From positions 57,600-121,599 of the forward strand of contig JAYTWR010000112.1 in NCBI GenBank assembly GCA_043743335.1: 64,000 bases of DNA, in the 5' to 3' direction. Shown here piece after piece: positions 42,618 to 52,048 of the stretch; position 1 is the stretch's first letter, and the number at the start of each line of letters is the position of its first letter. This stretch comes from UBA5216 sp043743335. Lineage in GTDB: Bacteria; Pseudomonadota; Gammaproteobacteria; Burkholderiales; SG8-41. Both the position numbers and the translations under genes were made by a program. The notes under the pieces were generated by a model. That model did not search any database and was not told the origin of the DNA. It worked only from the letters and a program-made list of their open reading frames with translations.

Positions 42618-43004
42618 ATGAGCGATAAGCACCTGCCTGCCATCGGCGGCACGACTTTCGAGGAATTCAAACAGACCAACGAGCACGGCGCGGAATACTG
42701 GAGCGCCCGTAACCTGCAACCGCTGCTCGGTTACAGCCAGTGGCGGCGTTTCGAGCAGACGATAGAGCGCGCCATAATCTCTTGTCAACAATCGGGAAAC
42801 CGGCCCGACTACCACTTTGCCGGCGTCAGCAAAATGGTCGACCTCGACTCAGGTAGCCAGCGGAAGCTTGAGGACTACCAACTCTCCCGCTTTGCCTGCT
42901 ATCGCCATCGAACGGGATCTGGCATGACCTATCATCGCCACCTTGCCAGCGCCGACTTTCGCCACCAATCCGAATTCCAAACCCCTCGAATTCGAGGGAA
43001 TTAG
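42618..43004 (+). pseudogene. dinD: DinD (DNA-damage-inducible protein D) fragment
   Basis: The first 95 residues match the DinD N-terminus: FEEFKQTNEHGAEYWSARNL, QPLLGYSQWRRFEQTIERAI, VSKMVDLDSGSQRKLEDYQL, then LSRFACY. DinD normally continues for nearly 200 further residues (ACYLIAQNGDP...). Here the frame turns into unrelated RHRTGSGMTYHRHLASADF and stops. The remainder is not found elsewhere in the window. The break lies just before a palindrome and the OLD-like gene, so insertion of that gene may have removed it. ATG 42618 is preferred to the earlier start. Confidence 0.75.
42983..42998. promoter_or_regulatory. 16-bp perfect palindrome upstream of the OLD-like gene
   Basis: CCCTCGAATTCGAGGG is perfectly symmetric, 24 bases before ATG 43022, inside the dead tail of dinD. 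Possible operator for the ATPase-methylase pair or the junction left by its insertion. Confidence 0.5.
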
Positions 43005-43021
43005 TAACGAGGCAGGTTGTA

Positions 43022-44725
43022 ATGTCCAAGACCCAATTGAAGAAGCTGGTAATCGAAAATTTCCGTGCGCTGAATAATGTGGGAGTCGAGTTTGGCGACT
43101 ACATCACAGTCGTATGCGGGAAGAATGGCACGTCCAAGTCTTCCATTCTTGGAATTGCCGCGCAAATTTTCAGTTTCGAAAAAGACTACGCTAAAGATGA
43201 GGTGCTTTCATTCCGGCAGATTGCTGGAGGTTCGTTCAAGTCGCAGTACAGTGAGCACTTCAGAATTTCGGAGAAATTCGATGTTCCCGGTTCTATGACG
43301 GTCAACATCGACCTTCACGATGGGTATACCGATCAAGCGGCGACAGCGAAACTGGAGCTGATGAAGCGACAATCGACGCGTGGAAATACGTCACCCCGGC
43401 CAGTAGTCAGGAACAACAGCACGGCATCCGGCAGCAGCAATACGAGCCGAAACTTCACGCATCCGGTCATCTTCCTGAGCTTGAAGCGGCTTTATCCAAT
43501 CGCAGACCGAAAGTACGAAATCAGTGACTTTGAATACCTGAAAGAGCACAAGCACGAATTCATCAGACTAACCAACGAGTTACTTAATCGCAGTTCATCA
43601 ATTGCCACAAGCACAGATGGCACAATCAGTTCTGCTGTTGCGCACGGCGATAACTACGATCACGAGTCTGTTTCCGCCGGCGAGGACAACGCGGGCCAGA
43701 TCATCCTAGCATTGATGTCTTTCAGAAAGCTGAAAGAAGAATATCCCGATTACAAAGGCGGCCTGTTGTTGATAGACGAGGCCGATGCGGGGTTATTTCC
43801 GACTGCGCAGGTGAACCTACTAAAGATGCTTGACCGCAAATGCCGGAATCTCAATCTCCAGGTGGTCATGACATCGCATTCCCCTGTCTTGATCGAGTAT
43901 GCGTTCGAGCAGAGCCAACAATATTGGAGCAGGTACAAGACGGTTTACCTGAGCAACACCTACGGTGATGTTCAGGTGATGCAGGATTGGTCTTGGGCAC
44001 AAATTAGTGCGGACATCAATACGACGACTATCGCAGCAGGCCCTAGGGCATCTTTACCGAAGGTCAATGTTTACTTTGAGGATAAAGAGGCTGCGGATTT
44101 TTTCTCAGCTTTGATGACCCGACAGCCGCTAAAAAAGTTCACGACACAGATGTCGGAAATAACTCTTGGTTGTACCAACTATTTGCAGTTGATTCAGAAG
44201 CGCATTCCAGAATTCGCTGAAAGAAGCGTCGTTTGTCTGGATGCGGATCAAACGCAGCAGATGAAAGGCAAAAACTTCAATACGGTTGTTCTTTTGCCTG
44301 GTGTTTTGCCGCCCGACCAGTTGATTTTTGAGCACCTGCATAACCTGCCTGCCGGTCACGATTTCTGGAAAAATGATTTGCGCTTCACTCGGGATGTATT
44401 TACCAATTTAGCCCGCGAAGTGATAAACGAGTTTACCATCAACGATAATCCTGCCGATGTGAAAAAGCTGGTCGCCGCGTATAAGGGAAGTAAGGCGCCG
44501 CGAGAGGTCTTCAAGAGGTTTTACAAGAATGAGGGCTTCCAACAGCTGGTGACCTCCGGCACGAAGTCATACAACCCATGGAAGCATTGGGTCGAAAGCA
44601 ATCCCGCAGCCTGCAATGAGTTCTTGGAAAAATTCAAGACCGCTATCCATGGCGTGATGAAAAACGGATACGCCGTTGACGCGGCCAAGTTGGCCGTGTT
44701 GGAAGTCAAATTGAAGAAGGTGTAG
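43022..44725 (+). CDS. OLD-like AAA ATPase with TOPRIM-type C-terminus
   Basis: The 567-residue protein has an ABC/SMC-type ATPase head: LVIENFRALNNVGVEF at the start, Walker A GKNGTSKS (33-40, Ser in place of the usual Gly before Lys), signature SAGEDNAGQ (about 218), Walker B GGLLLIDEADAG (about 247) and the switch His in MTSHSP. After about residue 340, VNVYFEDKEAADFF and RSVVCLDADQ provide the Glu and DxD of a TOPRIM nuclease, as in OLD-family proteins. Base composition is clearly lower in GC than its neighbours, which points to separate origin. Two bases separate it from the adenine methylase gene, so ATPase-nuclease and methylase form one module. GAGG before the ATG. Confidence 0.75.
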   Translation: MSKTQLKKLVIENFRALNNVGVEFGDYITVVCGKNGTSKSSILGIAAQIFSFEKDYAKDEVLSFRQIAGGSFKSQYSEHFRISEKFDVPGSMTVNIDLHDGYTDQAATAKLELMKRQSTRGNTSPRPVVRNNSTASGSSNTSRNFTHPVIFLSLKRLYPIADRKYEISDFEYLKEHKHEFIRLTNELLNRSSSIATSTDGTISSAVAHGDNYDHESVSAGEDNAGQIILALMSFRKLKEEYPDYKGGLLLIDEADAGLFPTAQVNLLKMLDRKCRNLNLQVVMTSHSPVLIEYAFEQSQQYWSRYKTVYLSNTYGDVQVMQDWSWAQISADINTTTIAAGPRASLPKVNVYFEDKEAADFFSALMTRQPLKKFTTQMSEITLGCTNYLQLIQKRIPEFAERSVVCLDADQTQQMKGKNFNTVVLLPGVLPPDQLIFEHLHNLPAGHDFWKNDLRFTRDVFTNLAREVINEFTINDNPADVKKLVAAYKGSKAPREVFKRFYKNEGFQQLVTSGTKSYNPWKHWVESNPAACNEFLEKFKTAIHGVMKNGYAVDAAKLAVLEVKLKKV

Positions 44726-44727
44726 CG

Positions 44728-45603
44728 ATGTTCTCAAACCGATTGTTTAGTCCCTTGCGCTACCCCGGCGGAAAAGCGCCATTCGCTCCATTCATTGCAA
44801 AGGTGATGGAGCGCAACGGCATCGCTGGTGGTCATTATCTGGAGCCGTATGCGGGTGGGGCCGGCGTTGCGTTGGATTTGTTATTTCACGACCATGCTAG
44901 TCACATACACATCAACGATGCCGACCCTGCGGTTGCAGCTTTCTGGGTAGCTGTTACCCAACATTCCTCTGCGCTCCTGAGTTTGCTTGAATCGACCCCT
45001 GTCAATATCGAAGAGTGGTTCAAATGGCGTGCGGTTCTCCGCGATGGCAGTCAGGCTAGCCTGGTCGAGAGAGGCTTTGCAACCTTGTTCATGAACCGGA
45101 CGAATCGATCCGGGATTCTCAAGGCGGGCGTAATAGGCGGAAAGAATCAGGATGGCGATTACAAGTTGGATGCGCGCTTCAAAAAAAATGTTGTGGCTGC
45201 TCGCATCTCGGAGATAGCCAAGCGTGCCGACAATATCTCGGTGTATTGCGAGGACTCGTTACACCTCTTGAATCGGTGCACAGAGTTTTTACCGAAGCAA
45301 TCGCTGATCTACCTTGATCCGCCTTATTACGTCAAAGGCAAGGGCTTGTATCGAAACTACTACCAGCACGATGACCACGTCGCCATTGCCAAGACAATTC
45401 AGAATCGAAGATTCAAACGGTCTTGGGTGGTGTCTTATGACAACACCGAAGAGATTTGCGCCATGTATCAGCTAAGTAGGTCGCTGAGTTATGGCTTGAA
45501 TTACACGGCACAACGTCGCTATGTGGGGAATGAGGTGATGTTTTTCAGTCAAAATCTTGCTATTCCCGACGAGGCCATTCCGCAAACAAAAGCAGTTGCC
45601 TGA
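44728..45603 (+). CDS. D12-class DNA adenine methylase (Dam-like)
   Basis: A 291-residue N6-adenine methyltransferase of the D12 class: LRYPGGKAPF at the start (AdoMet binding), HYLEPYAGGAGVALDL (motif I), INDADP, and catalytic LIYLDPPYYVKGKG (DPPY, about residue 196). It probably methylates a short site that protects the host from the ATPase-TOPRIM protein encoded 2 bases upstream, an inference from their tight pairing. Like that gene it is less GC-rich than the core. AAGGTG precedes the ATG inside the previous gene. Confidence 0.85.
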   Translation: MFSNRLFSPLRYPGGKAPFAPFIAKVMERNGIAGGHYLEPYAGGAGVALDLLFHDHASHIHINDADPAVAAFWVAVTQHSSALLSLLESTPVNIEEWFKWRAVLRDGSQASLVERGFATLFMNRTNRSGILKAGVIGGKNQDGDYKLDARFKKNVVAARISEIAKRADNISVYCEDSLHLLNRCTEFLPKQSLIYLDPPYYVKGKGLYRNYYQHDDHVAIAKTIQNRRFKRSWVVSYDNTEEICAMYQLSRSLSYGLNYTAQRRYVGNEVMFFSQNLAIPDEAIPQTKAVA

Positions 45604-45626
45604 CAGTTGTCACGCGGGACGTTTTG

Positions 45627-47300
45627 ATGAGCAAAAAACAAAAACTCGAACTCACCTGGATTGGCAAGGAAAACCGGTCGAAACTTGAACCGCGCATCCT
45701 GCTGGAACGCCCGGCGAAGAGTTACCACGCCAAGCACCGTGTTACCACTGCCGACTGTTTCGACAACCGGCTGATCTTCGGTGACAACTTGCTGGCGCTG
45801 AAGGCGCTGGAGGCGGAATTTTCCGGCAGGGTGAAGTGCGTGTTTATCGACCCGCCCTACAACACCGGCAGCGCCTTCACGCATTACGACGACGGCGTGG
45901 AGCATTCGATCTGGCTGTCGCTGATGCGCGACCGGCTGGAAGTCATCCGGCGATTGCTGTCGGATGATGGCTCGCTGTGGATCACCATTGATGACAACGA
46001 GGCACATTACCTTAAGGTTTTGTGCGACGAGGTGTTTGGGCGAATTAACTTTGCTGCCAATTGTCTTTGGCAGAAGGTGTATTCAGAGAGAATGGATGCG
46101 CGTGGCTTTAGCGTGTCACACGATCACGTTCTCGTGTACGGCAAGACCGACCGCTTTGTACCTGCAAAACTCTTCAAGGATCAGAACTCGGCACAGTTTG
46201 GTTTCGTTGATGAGCAAACGGGTAAGAACTATCGCCGACGCTCGCTTCGAAAGGAAGGTTCAGAGTCGCTGCGTCAGCATCGCCCTTCTATGTGGTATCC
46301 AATCGGGGCCCCGGACGGATCGGATATCTGGCCGGTCAAACCGGATGGAACTGAGGGCCGTTGGCGGTGGAAGCAAGAGAGTGTTCCGGCGAATGCAGGC
46401 CTACTTGAGTATGTTAAGAAAGAGGATCGCTGGGAGGTGTACGTTAAGCAGTTCTTGGAGGAGAGCGCAACGCGACCACCTGCAACATTGTGGCCAAGCG
46501 ATGAGGTTGGCCATAACCACGAAGCGAAGCTTGAGGTACGGGCCTTCAACGCCACAAACGTATTCGATACCCCGAAGCCGGAGAGGCTAATTCGGCGCGT
46601 TCTCGATATAGCCACCAACCCCGGCGACCTCGTCCTAGACTCATTCGCCGGTTCCGGCACCACCGGCGCGGTGGCTCACAAAATGGGCCGTCGCTGGATC
46701 ATGATCGAGCTAGGCGAGCACTGCCACACCCACATCATTCCGCGCTTGCAAAAGGTGATCGACGGCGCCGATCCCGGCGGCATCACGGCGGCGGCCGGAT
46801 GGAAAGGCGGCGGTGGCTTTCGCTATTACCGGCTGGCACCCTCGCTGTTGGAAAAAGACAAATGGGGCAACTGGGTTATCAACCACGACTACAACGCCGC
46901 CATGCTGGCCGAGGCGCTGTGCAAGCTGGAGGGCTTTAGCTACGCGCCGTCGGGCACGGTGTATTGGCAGCACGGCCGTTCCACCGAGCGGGATTTCGTC
47001 TATGTGACCACCGCCAGCCTGACGCATGAGCAGTTGCAACAGCTTGCCGACGAGGTGGGGACTGAGCGCTCGCTGCTGGTGCTGTGCACGGCCTTTCGCA
47101 GCCGCGGTGATTTTGCCAACCTGACGGTGAAGAAGATTCCCAAACAGGTGCTGTCGCGCTGCGAGTGGGGGCACGACGATTATTCCCTGCGGGTGGAGAA
47201 CCTGCCGCAGGCGCCGCCCTCGCCCCCTTCCTCTCTCCCGCGAGCAGGCAAGGGGAGCAGTGCGCCGGGCCAGCAGGGCCTGTTCGACGGGGAGGCCTGA
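45627..47300 (+). CDS. mod: Type III-like site-specific adenine methyltransferase (Mod)
   Basis: The 557-residue methyltransferase has beta-class order: motif IV VFIDPPYNTGSAF (about residue 75) comes before motif I LDSFAGSGTTGAVA (about residue 337), as in type III Mod proteins. The region between them is the target-recognition domain, and its sequence (about 46010-46610) is less GC-rich than the flanks, suggesting domain exchange. The C-terminus contains SPPSSLPRAGKGS, reminiscent of the dispersed CCCTC repeat (47217-47256). The partner is the Res protein at 48449. ATG 45627 is preferred over TTG 45624. Confidence 0.9.
   Translation: MSKKQKLELTWIGKENRSKLEPRILLERPAKSYHAKHRVTTADCFDNRLIFGDNLLALKALEAEFSGRVKCVFIDPPYNTGSAFTHYDDGVEHSIWLSLMRDRLEVIRRLLSDDGSLWITIDDNEAHYLKVLCDEVFGRINFAANCLWQKVYSERMDARGFSVSHDHVLVYGKTDRFVPAKLFKDQNSAQFGFVDEQTGKNYRRRSLRKEGSESLRQHRPSMWYPIGAPDGSDIWPVKPDGTEGRWRWKQESVPANAGLLEYVKKEDRWEVYVKQFLEESATRPPATLWPSDEVGHNHEAKLEVRAFNATNVFDTPKPERLIRRVLDIATNPGDLVLDSFAGSGTTGAVAHKMGRRWIMIELGEHCHTHIIPRLQKVIDGADPGGITAAAGWKGGGGFRYYRLAPSLLEKDKWGNWVINHDYNAAMLAEALCKLEGFSYAPSGTVYWQHGRSTERDFVYVTTASLTHEQLQQLADEVGTERSLLVLCTAFRSRGDFANLTVKKIPKQVLSRCEWGHDDYSLRVENLPQAPPSPPSSLPRAGKGSSAPGQQGLFDGEA
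47217..47256. repeat. CCCTCTCCC-type repeat, copy C (partial, in mod)
   Basis: It begins CCCTCGCCCCCTTCCTCTCT and ends GCAAGGGG, resembling half of copies A and B. It is read in frame near the end of mod. Confidence 0.45.
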
Positions 47301-47302
47301 GT

Positions 47303-48452
47303 ATGGCCAAAAAGAGCATTGCCAGCACTTTGGTCATGCCCCCAATCTATGGCCGGGTGCGTGAAATTCTGGAGGCTGCCCGCAGCACCATTTCACGCAC
47401 GGTCAACACGACGCAGGTGATCGCCAACTGGTTGATCGGGCGTGAGATTGTCGAGGAGGAGCAGCAAGGGAAGAAGCGGGCGGGTTATGGGGCCGAGTTG
47501 CTGGCTGATCTGGCAGCGCGCCTCAAGTCAGAGTTTGGCGCGGGCTACGGGGTGCCTTGGCGGCGCTGCCGCAAATTCCGAGGCAGTGCGTCGGAATTCG
47601 GATGCCTTTCAGTATTTCCCCGCCATACCCTTGCCGGCATCGGGTGCCACTTTGACGCCGGGGCAACTCAGCCCGCACCTGTCCTGGACGCATTACCGCC
47701 GATTGCTGCGTGTGAGCCGCCACGAAGCGCGTGACTTTTACGAGATCGAGGCGATCCGCAACGCCTGGTCGGCGCGTGAGTTGGAGCGGCAGATCAACAG
47801 CCTGCTGTTCGACCGCCTGGCCAAAAGCCGCGACAAAGCGGGACTGATGCGGCTGGCCGTTCAGGGCCACGAGATCGCACGGCCCATCGATGTACTCAAG
47901 GATCCGCTGGTGCTGGAATTTCTCGATCTGCCGGTGTCGCCCCGTCTGGTTGAATCGAAGCTGGAGCAGGCATTGATCGGCAACCTGCAAAAATTTCTGC
48001 TGGAGTTGGGTAAGGGCTTTGCCTTTGTCTCCCGGCAGGAGCGCATCACGCTGGATGGCGACCATTTTTATATTGACTTGGTTTTCTATCACACCGTGTT
48101 GAAGTGCTTTGTGCTGATCGACCTGAAAGTGGGCAAGCTGACCCACGCCGACCTCGGCCAGATTCAGTTTTATGTGAATTACTACGACCGCGAGCGGCGC
48201 ACGGCGGGCGACAACCCGACACTGGGCCTGATTCTTTGCCCGGACAAAAACGATGCGGTGGTGAAATACACACTGGGCGAACAGCAGGAACGCAATATTT
48301 TTACCAGCCGTTACCAACTCCATCTGCCGACCGTGGAGGAGCTTGAAGATGAGTTGCGGCGGGAACTGCGGTTTCTGTCGCCACCGCTAGGCAAGGCCAG
48401 GAAAGGTTCGACGGCCCCCACGAAGCCCGCAAAGACCAAGGGGCCGGCATGA
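47303..48452 (+). pseudogene. YhcG/DUF1016 PDDEXK nuclease, frameshifted
   Basis: The first part (from ATG 47303) reads MAKKSIASTLVMPPIYGRVR...AELLADLAARLKSEFGAGYGV, the DUF1016 N-terminus. From about 47585 the family continues in another frame: HLSWTHYRRLLRVSRHEARD, ARELERQINSLLFDRLAKSR, then the nuclease core HFYIDLVFYHTVLKCFVLID-LKVGKLT with D and ExK-like residues. The two parts abut around RKFR/EAVRR, consistent with a net shift of one or two bases. One repair would restore an about 380-residue protein. YhcG-type nucleases are common in restriction islands. It may be a sequencing error or real inactivation. Confidence 0.75.
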
Positions 48453-51148
48453 ACCGCCACGTCAACGCCATTGCCGGACGTCTGAGCCTGCGCCCTCCAC
48501 AGCGGCGCTCGCTGGAAATACTCGACCGCATTACAGAAATCGCGCCACCCGGCAAGGGCGCTGACGTCGCGGCGCAGCTTGCTGCGATACGCAGCGAGTT
48601 TCCGTCGGTCACGGACTTCGAGCGCGAGTTTCCATCGCTTTGTTTTGCGCTGGCCACAGGCGTGGGCAAGACGCGGCTGATGGGCGCGTTCATCAGCTAT
48701 CTGCATCTGGCGCACGGGATCGATAATTTCTTTGTGCTGGCGCCGAACCTGACGATCTACAACAAACTGATTGCCGATTTTAGCGACCGCAACCATCCCA
48801 AGTATGTTTTTCGGGGCATCGCGGAATTCGCCGTCGACGCGCCGAGGATAGTCACCGGCGACAACTACGATCAGCATGATCCCCTTAGCGGCACGCTATT
48901 CAGTGCCGTGCGCATTAACATTTTCAACATTTCCAAGATCAACTCAGAAGTGCGCGGCGGCAGGTCGCCGCGCATCAAGCGGCTTTCGGAATACATCGGC
49001 GAAAGTTATTTCGACTATCTGGCCAGCTTGCCCGATCTGGTGATGCTAATGGACGAATCGCATCGCTATCGTGCCAGCGCGGGGATACGTGCCATCAACG
49101 AGCTGAAACCGATTCTGGGACTGGAACTGACCGCCACGCCGTTTGTCGAGACGCCGCGCGGGGCGGTGCCGTTCAAAAACGTGATCGTCGATTACCCGCT
49201 GGGCAAGGCGATGGCCGATGGTTTTGTCAAAGAACCGGCTGTCGTGACGCGCAAGAACTTCAATCCGGCGGGCATGTCGCCCGAGGAAATCGAGCGGTTG
49301 AAACTGGAAGACGGCGTGCGTCTGCATGAAAGCGTGAAGGTCGAGCTGGAAACCTATGCCCGCGAGACCGACAAGCCCATCGTCAAGCCTTTCGTGCTGG
49401 TGATTGCCCGCGATACGACGCATGCCGGGCAACTGTCTGAATTGATCAAGTCGGATGCCTTTTTCGAGGGGCGCTACCGCGACAAGGTTATCCAGGTGGA
49501 TTCAAGCAAGAGCGGCGCGGAAGAGGAGGAAATGATCGCGAAGCTGCTCAAGGTGGAGCACACCGACGAGCCGACAGAGATTGTCATTCACGTCAACATG
49601 CTCAAGGAGGGCTGGGACGTAACCAACCTCTACACCATTGTGCCGCTACGAGCCGCGAACGCGCGCATTCTGATCGAGCAATCCATCGGGCGTGGCCTGC
49701 GGCTGCCGTATGGCAAGCGCACGGGGGTGACCGCCGTGGATCGGCTGAACATCATTGCGCACGACAAGTTTCAGGAGATCATCAGCGAAGCGAACAAGCC
49801 CGACTCCGCGATCCATTTGCAGGCGGTGGTGCTGGATGAGAATGACCTGAACCAGAGAAGCACCACGGTGGTCTCCCAGTCGCAGTTGGCCAACAAGCTG
49901 GGCTTGAAGCCGGCCCAGGTGACCAGCAGCACGGCTGTAGCTGGGGTGGACCAGCCGCCGGCATTCGCCAAGCCCGAAGAGCAGAAGGTGGCGCAAATCA
50001 CCTATGAGATCATTCGCAAGCTGGAGAACCAGCCGCAGACCCTGCCCACGATTGAATATCTGAAAAAGCCCGAAATTCAGGCGGCTATCGTCAAGGCTGT
50101 CGAGGAACAGCACCAACCGACGCAACTGGATCTGGAAGGGCTCATTGACCCAAGCCGCGAAAAGCCGGACATTGCCGCCGTGGTGGCAAAGACAGTCGAG
50201 TTGGTGACACAACAAACCATCAATATTCCACGCATTCTGGTGGTGCCGAAAGGCGAAGTGAAATCCGGCTTCAAGCCATTCACGCTCGATCTGACCACCG
50301 TGAAATACCCGGCGGTATCTGACGAGCTGTGGATTCAGCACCTGCGCACAAACCAACTGGATGTCGTGTCGCTGGGCCGTGGCGGCATCGAGGAAGTGCG
50401 GCTCGAAGATTACGTAGTCAGTGGCTTGGTGGACTTCGACGATATTTCCTACGACGAACATGCCGACCTGCTTTACGACCTTGCCACGCAAACGGTGCAG
50501 CATTTCAAGAGCTACCTGTCCGAAGACGATACCCGCAAGGTGCTGCGCTGCTACCAACGCGATATCGCGCGCTTTGTTCATGCCCAAATGCAGACGCACT
50601 ACTGGGAAGATGTGGTGGGCTACGAAGTGAAAATCAGCAAGGGCTATACGGAGTTGAGGCAGAGCGCCTACACCTCTTTGGCACAGCAGCCGCCCGCGAA
50701 TTACCGGGTAGAACCGGCTGACAAGAGCAATATGGCCAAATATCTGTTCGACGGTTTTTCGAAATGCCTGTATTCCGAGCAGAAATTCCACTCTGACTCA
50801 GAACGTAAACTGGCGGTGATTCTGGAACGCGATGCGCTCAAGTGGTTCAAGCCGGCTAAGGGCCAGTTCCAGATTTACTACCGAAATGGCGCGGACCATC
50901 TGGAGTATCAGCCGGACTTCGTCGCGGAGACGGGCAATGCAATCTACATGCTGGAGCCGAAGAAACGCGCCGAACTCGGGGACGCGGCGGTCATCGCCAA
51001 GCAGGCGGCAGCAGTGCGATGGTGCGCGAACGCGTCAGATCATGCGCTAAGCCACGGCGGGAAATCTTGGCGCTATGTATTGATCCCGCATGACGAGATC
51101 GTGGAGAACATGACGCTGGAGGGGCTGGCGGAGCGGTTCGACGGCTGA
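48449..51148 (+). CDS. res: Type III restriction enzyme, Res subunit
   Basis: An 899-residue Res protein with an SF2 helicase core, FALATGVGKTRLMGAF (Walker A, about residue 68), MLMDESHRYRAS (DExH, about residue 199), GLELTATPFVETPRG, VHVNMLKEGWDVTNLYTIV and LIEQSIGRGLRLPYG (motif VI). At the C-terminus is a PD-(D/E)xK nuclease, LEYQPDFVAETGN with YMLEPKKRAEL (about 818-836). Together with Mod it would cut unmodified DNA in an ATP-dependent way. It overlaps the YhcG reading frame by 4 bases. The 139 bases after its stop hold no gene and end the island. Confidence 0.9.
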   Translation: MNRHVNAIAGRLSLRPPQRRSLEILDRITEIAPPGKGADVAAQLAAIRSEFPSVTDFEREFPSLCFALATGVGKTRLMGAFISYLHLAHGIDNFFVLAPNLTIYNKLIADFSDRNHPKYVFRGIAEFAVDAPRIVTGDNYDQHDPLSGTLFSAVRINIFNISKINSEVRGGRSPRIKRLSEYIGESYFDYLASLPDLVMLMDESHRYRASAGIRAINELKPILGLELTATPFVETPRGAVPFKNVIVDYPLGKAMADGFVKEPAVVTRKNFNPAGMSPEEIERLKLEDGVRLHESVKVELETYARETDKPIVKPFVLVIARDTTHAGQLSELIKSDAFFEGRYRDKVIQVDSSKSGAEEEEMIAKLLKVEHTDEPTEIVIHVNMLKEGWDVTNLYTIVPLRAANARILIEQSIGRGLRLPYGKRTGVTAVDRLNIIAHDKFQEIISEANKPDSAIHLQAVVLDENDLNQRSTTVVSQSQLANKLGLKPAQVTSSTAVAGVDQPPAFAKPEEQKVAQITYEIIRKLENQPQTLPTIEYLKKPEIQAAIVKAVEEQHQPTQLDLEGLIDPSREKPDIAAVVAKTVELVTQQTINIPRILVVPKGEVKSGFKPFTLDLTTVKYPAVSDELWIQHLRTNQLDVVSLGRGGIEEVRLEDYVVSGLVDFDDISYDEHADLLYDLATQTVQHFKSYLSEDDTRKVLRCYQRDIARFVHAQMQTHYWEDVVGYEVKISKGYTELRQSAYTSLAQQPPANYRVEPADKSNMAKYLFDGFSKCLYSEQKFHSDSERKLAVILERDALKWFKPAKGQFQIYYRNGADHLEYQPDFVAETGNAIYMLEPKKRAELGDAAVIAKQAAAVRWCANASDHALSHGGKSWRYVLIPHDEIVENMTLEGLAERFDG

Positions 51149-51287
51149 ACTGAAAAGTAGGCGCTAACGAGATCGCAGCAAGGTCGGCTTCGCTAAGCAG
51201 TAACGGTCATTGGTGCATGGCCGATAGCAGCCCGCCAATTGAAATAGCGGGACCCTGGCAGTCGAATCAATTTACAGCTTGTAGCAG

Positions 51288-51932
51288 TCAAGCCGCCTGC
51301 GCAAACTCCGCCATCACCCGCTGCTCATGCGCTTCCAGCTTTTGCACGCTCGCGCGCAGCCGCATGCGTTCAAGGTGCGCATGGCAATGCTTGAATTGCG
51401 ATAAATCCAGTTTGAACGAAATGGCGCGACGAAAGCACCAAAAGAAATACGCGTCGCAGGCGGTGAAGTGATCGAAGAACCACTCGCGTCCGGCGAGCAT
51501 TTTTTCAACGACCTCGAAGTCTTCAAACAGCAGCTTGTTGCCGACGCGCTTGACACTTTCTGCCGAGCCGGGCATGTCGCAGTAGTTTTCGGGCCGCGCG
51601 TTGGGTGTGAGGTGCGGATGTATGCCTGAGCCGCAAAACGACATCAGCGATATCGCTTTGATTTCCTGTAAGGGGTCTGCCGGTAGCAGTTTGGCTGCCG
51701 GGTAGTGGCGCGCGATCCACACTTGTATCGCGAGATTCTCGGTGAGTGGCTCGCCGTCGATGATGAGCACCGGTACTTTGTGTTTGGGATTGAGGCGCAG
51801 AAATTCCGGCGACTTCAATTGGCCGGTGCGCGAGTTGAGATTGTTCACGTCAAAATCCGCGCCGGCTTCGGTGAGAGTGATGAAGGGCACGGTGGCGCAG
51901 GTTTGCGGGGCGTAGCAGAGGGTGAGTTTCAT
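51288..51932 (-). CDS. Glutathione S-transferase family protein
   Basis: A 214-residue GST with N-terminal thioredoxin-like domain (LTLCYAPQTCATVPFITLTE, KHKVPVLIIDGEPLTENLAI with the cis-Pro and Glu-Asn of the glutathione site) and an all-helical C-terminus (DHFTACDAYFFWCFRRAI). Residue pattern and length resemble beta-class bacterial GSTs, with Cys at position 12. It may conjugate or isomerise intermediates. GGAG precedes the ATG. First gene to the right of the defence island, on the opposite strand. Confidence 0.85.
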   Translation of the reverse strand: MKLTLCYAPQTCATVPFITLTEAGADFDVNNLNSRTGQLKSPEFLRLNPKHKVPVLIIDGEPLTENLAIQVWIARHYPAAKLLPADPLQEIKAISLMSFCGSGIHPHLTPNARPENYCDMPGSAESVKRVGNKLLFEDFEVVEKMLAGREWFFDHFTACDAYFFWCFRRAISFKLDLSQFKHCHAHLERMRLRASVQKLEAHEQRVMAEFAQAA

Positions 51933-52048
51933 GGGGGTCTCCAGTGAGTGCGTGCAGTGTAAGCAATGCGCGGCGGCGAATCCAGCGTTTGACGCGGGTT
52001 CACCGTATAGTGATTGGTATGCGATTTTTGTATCTATTCAGATCGAGC

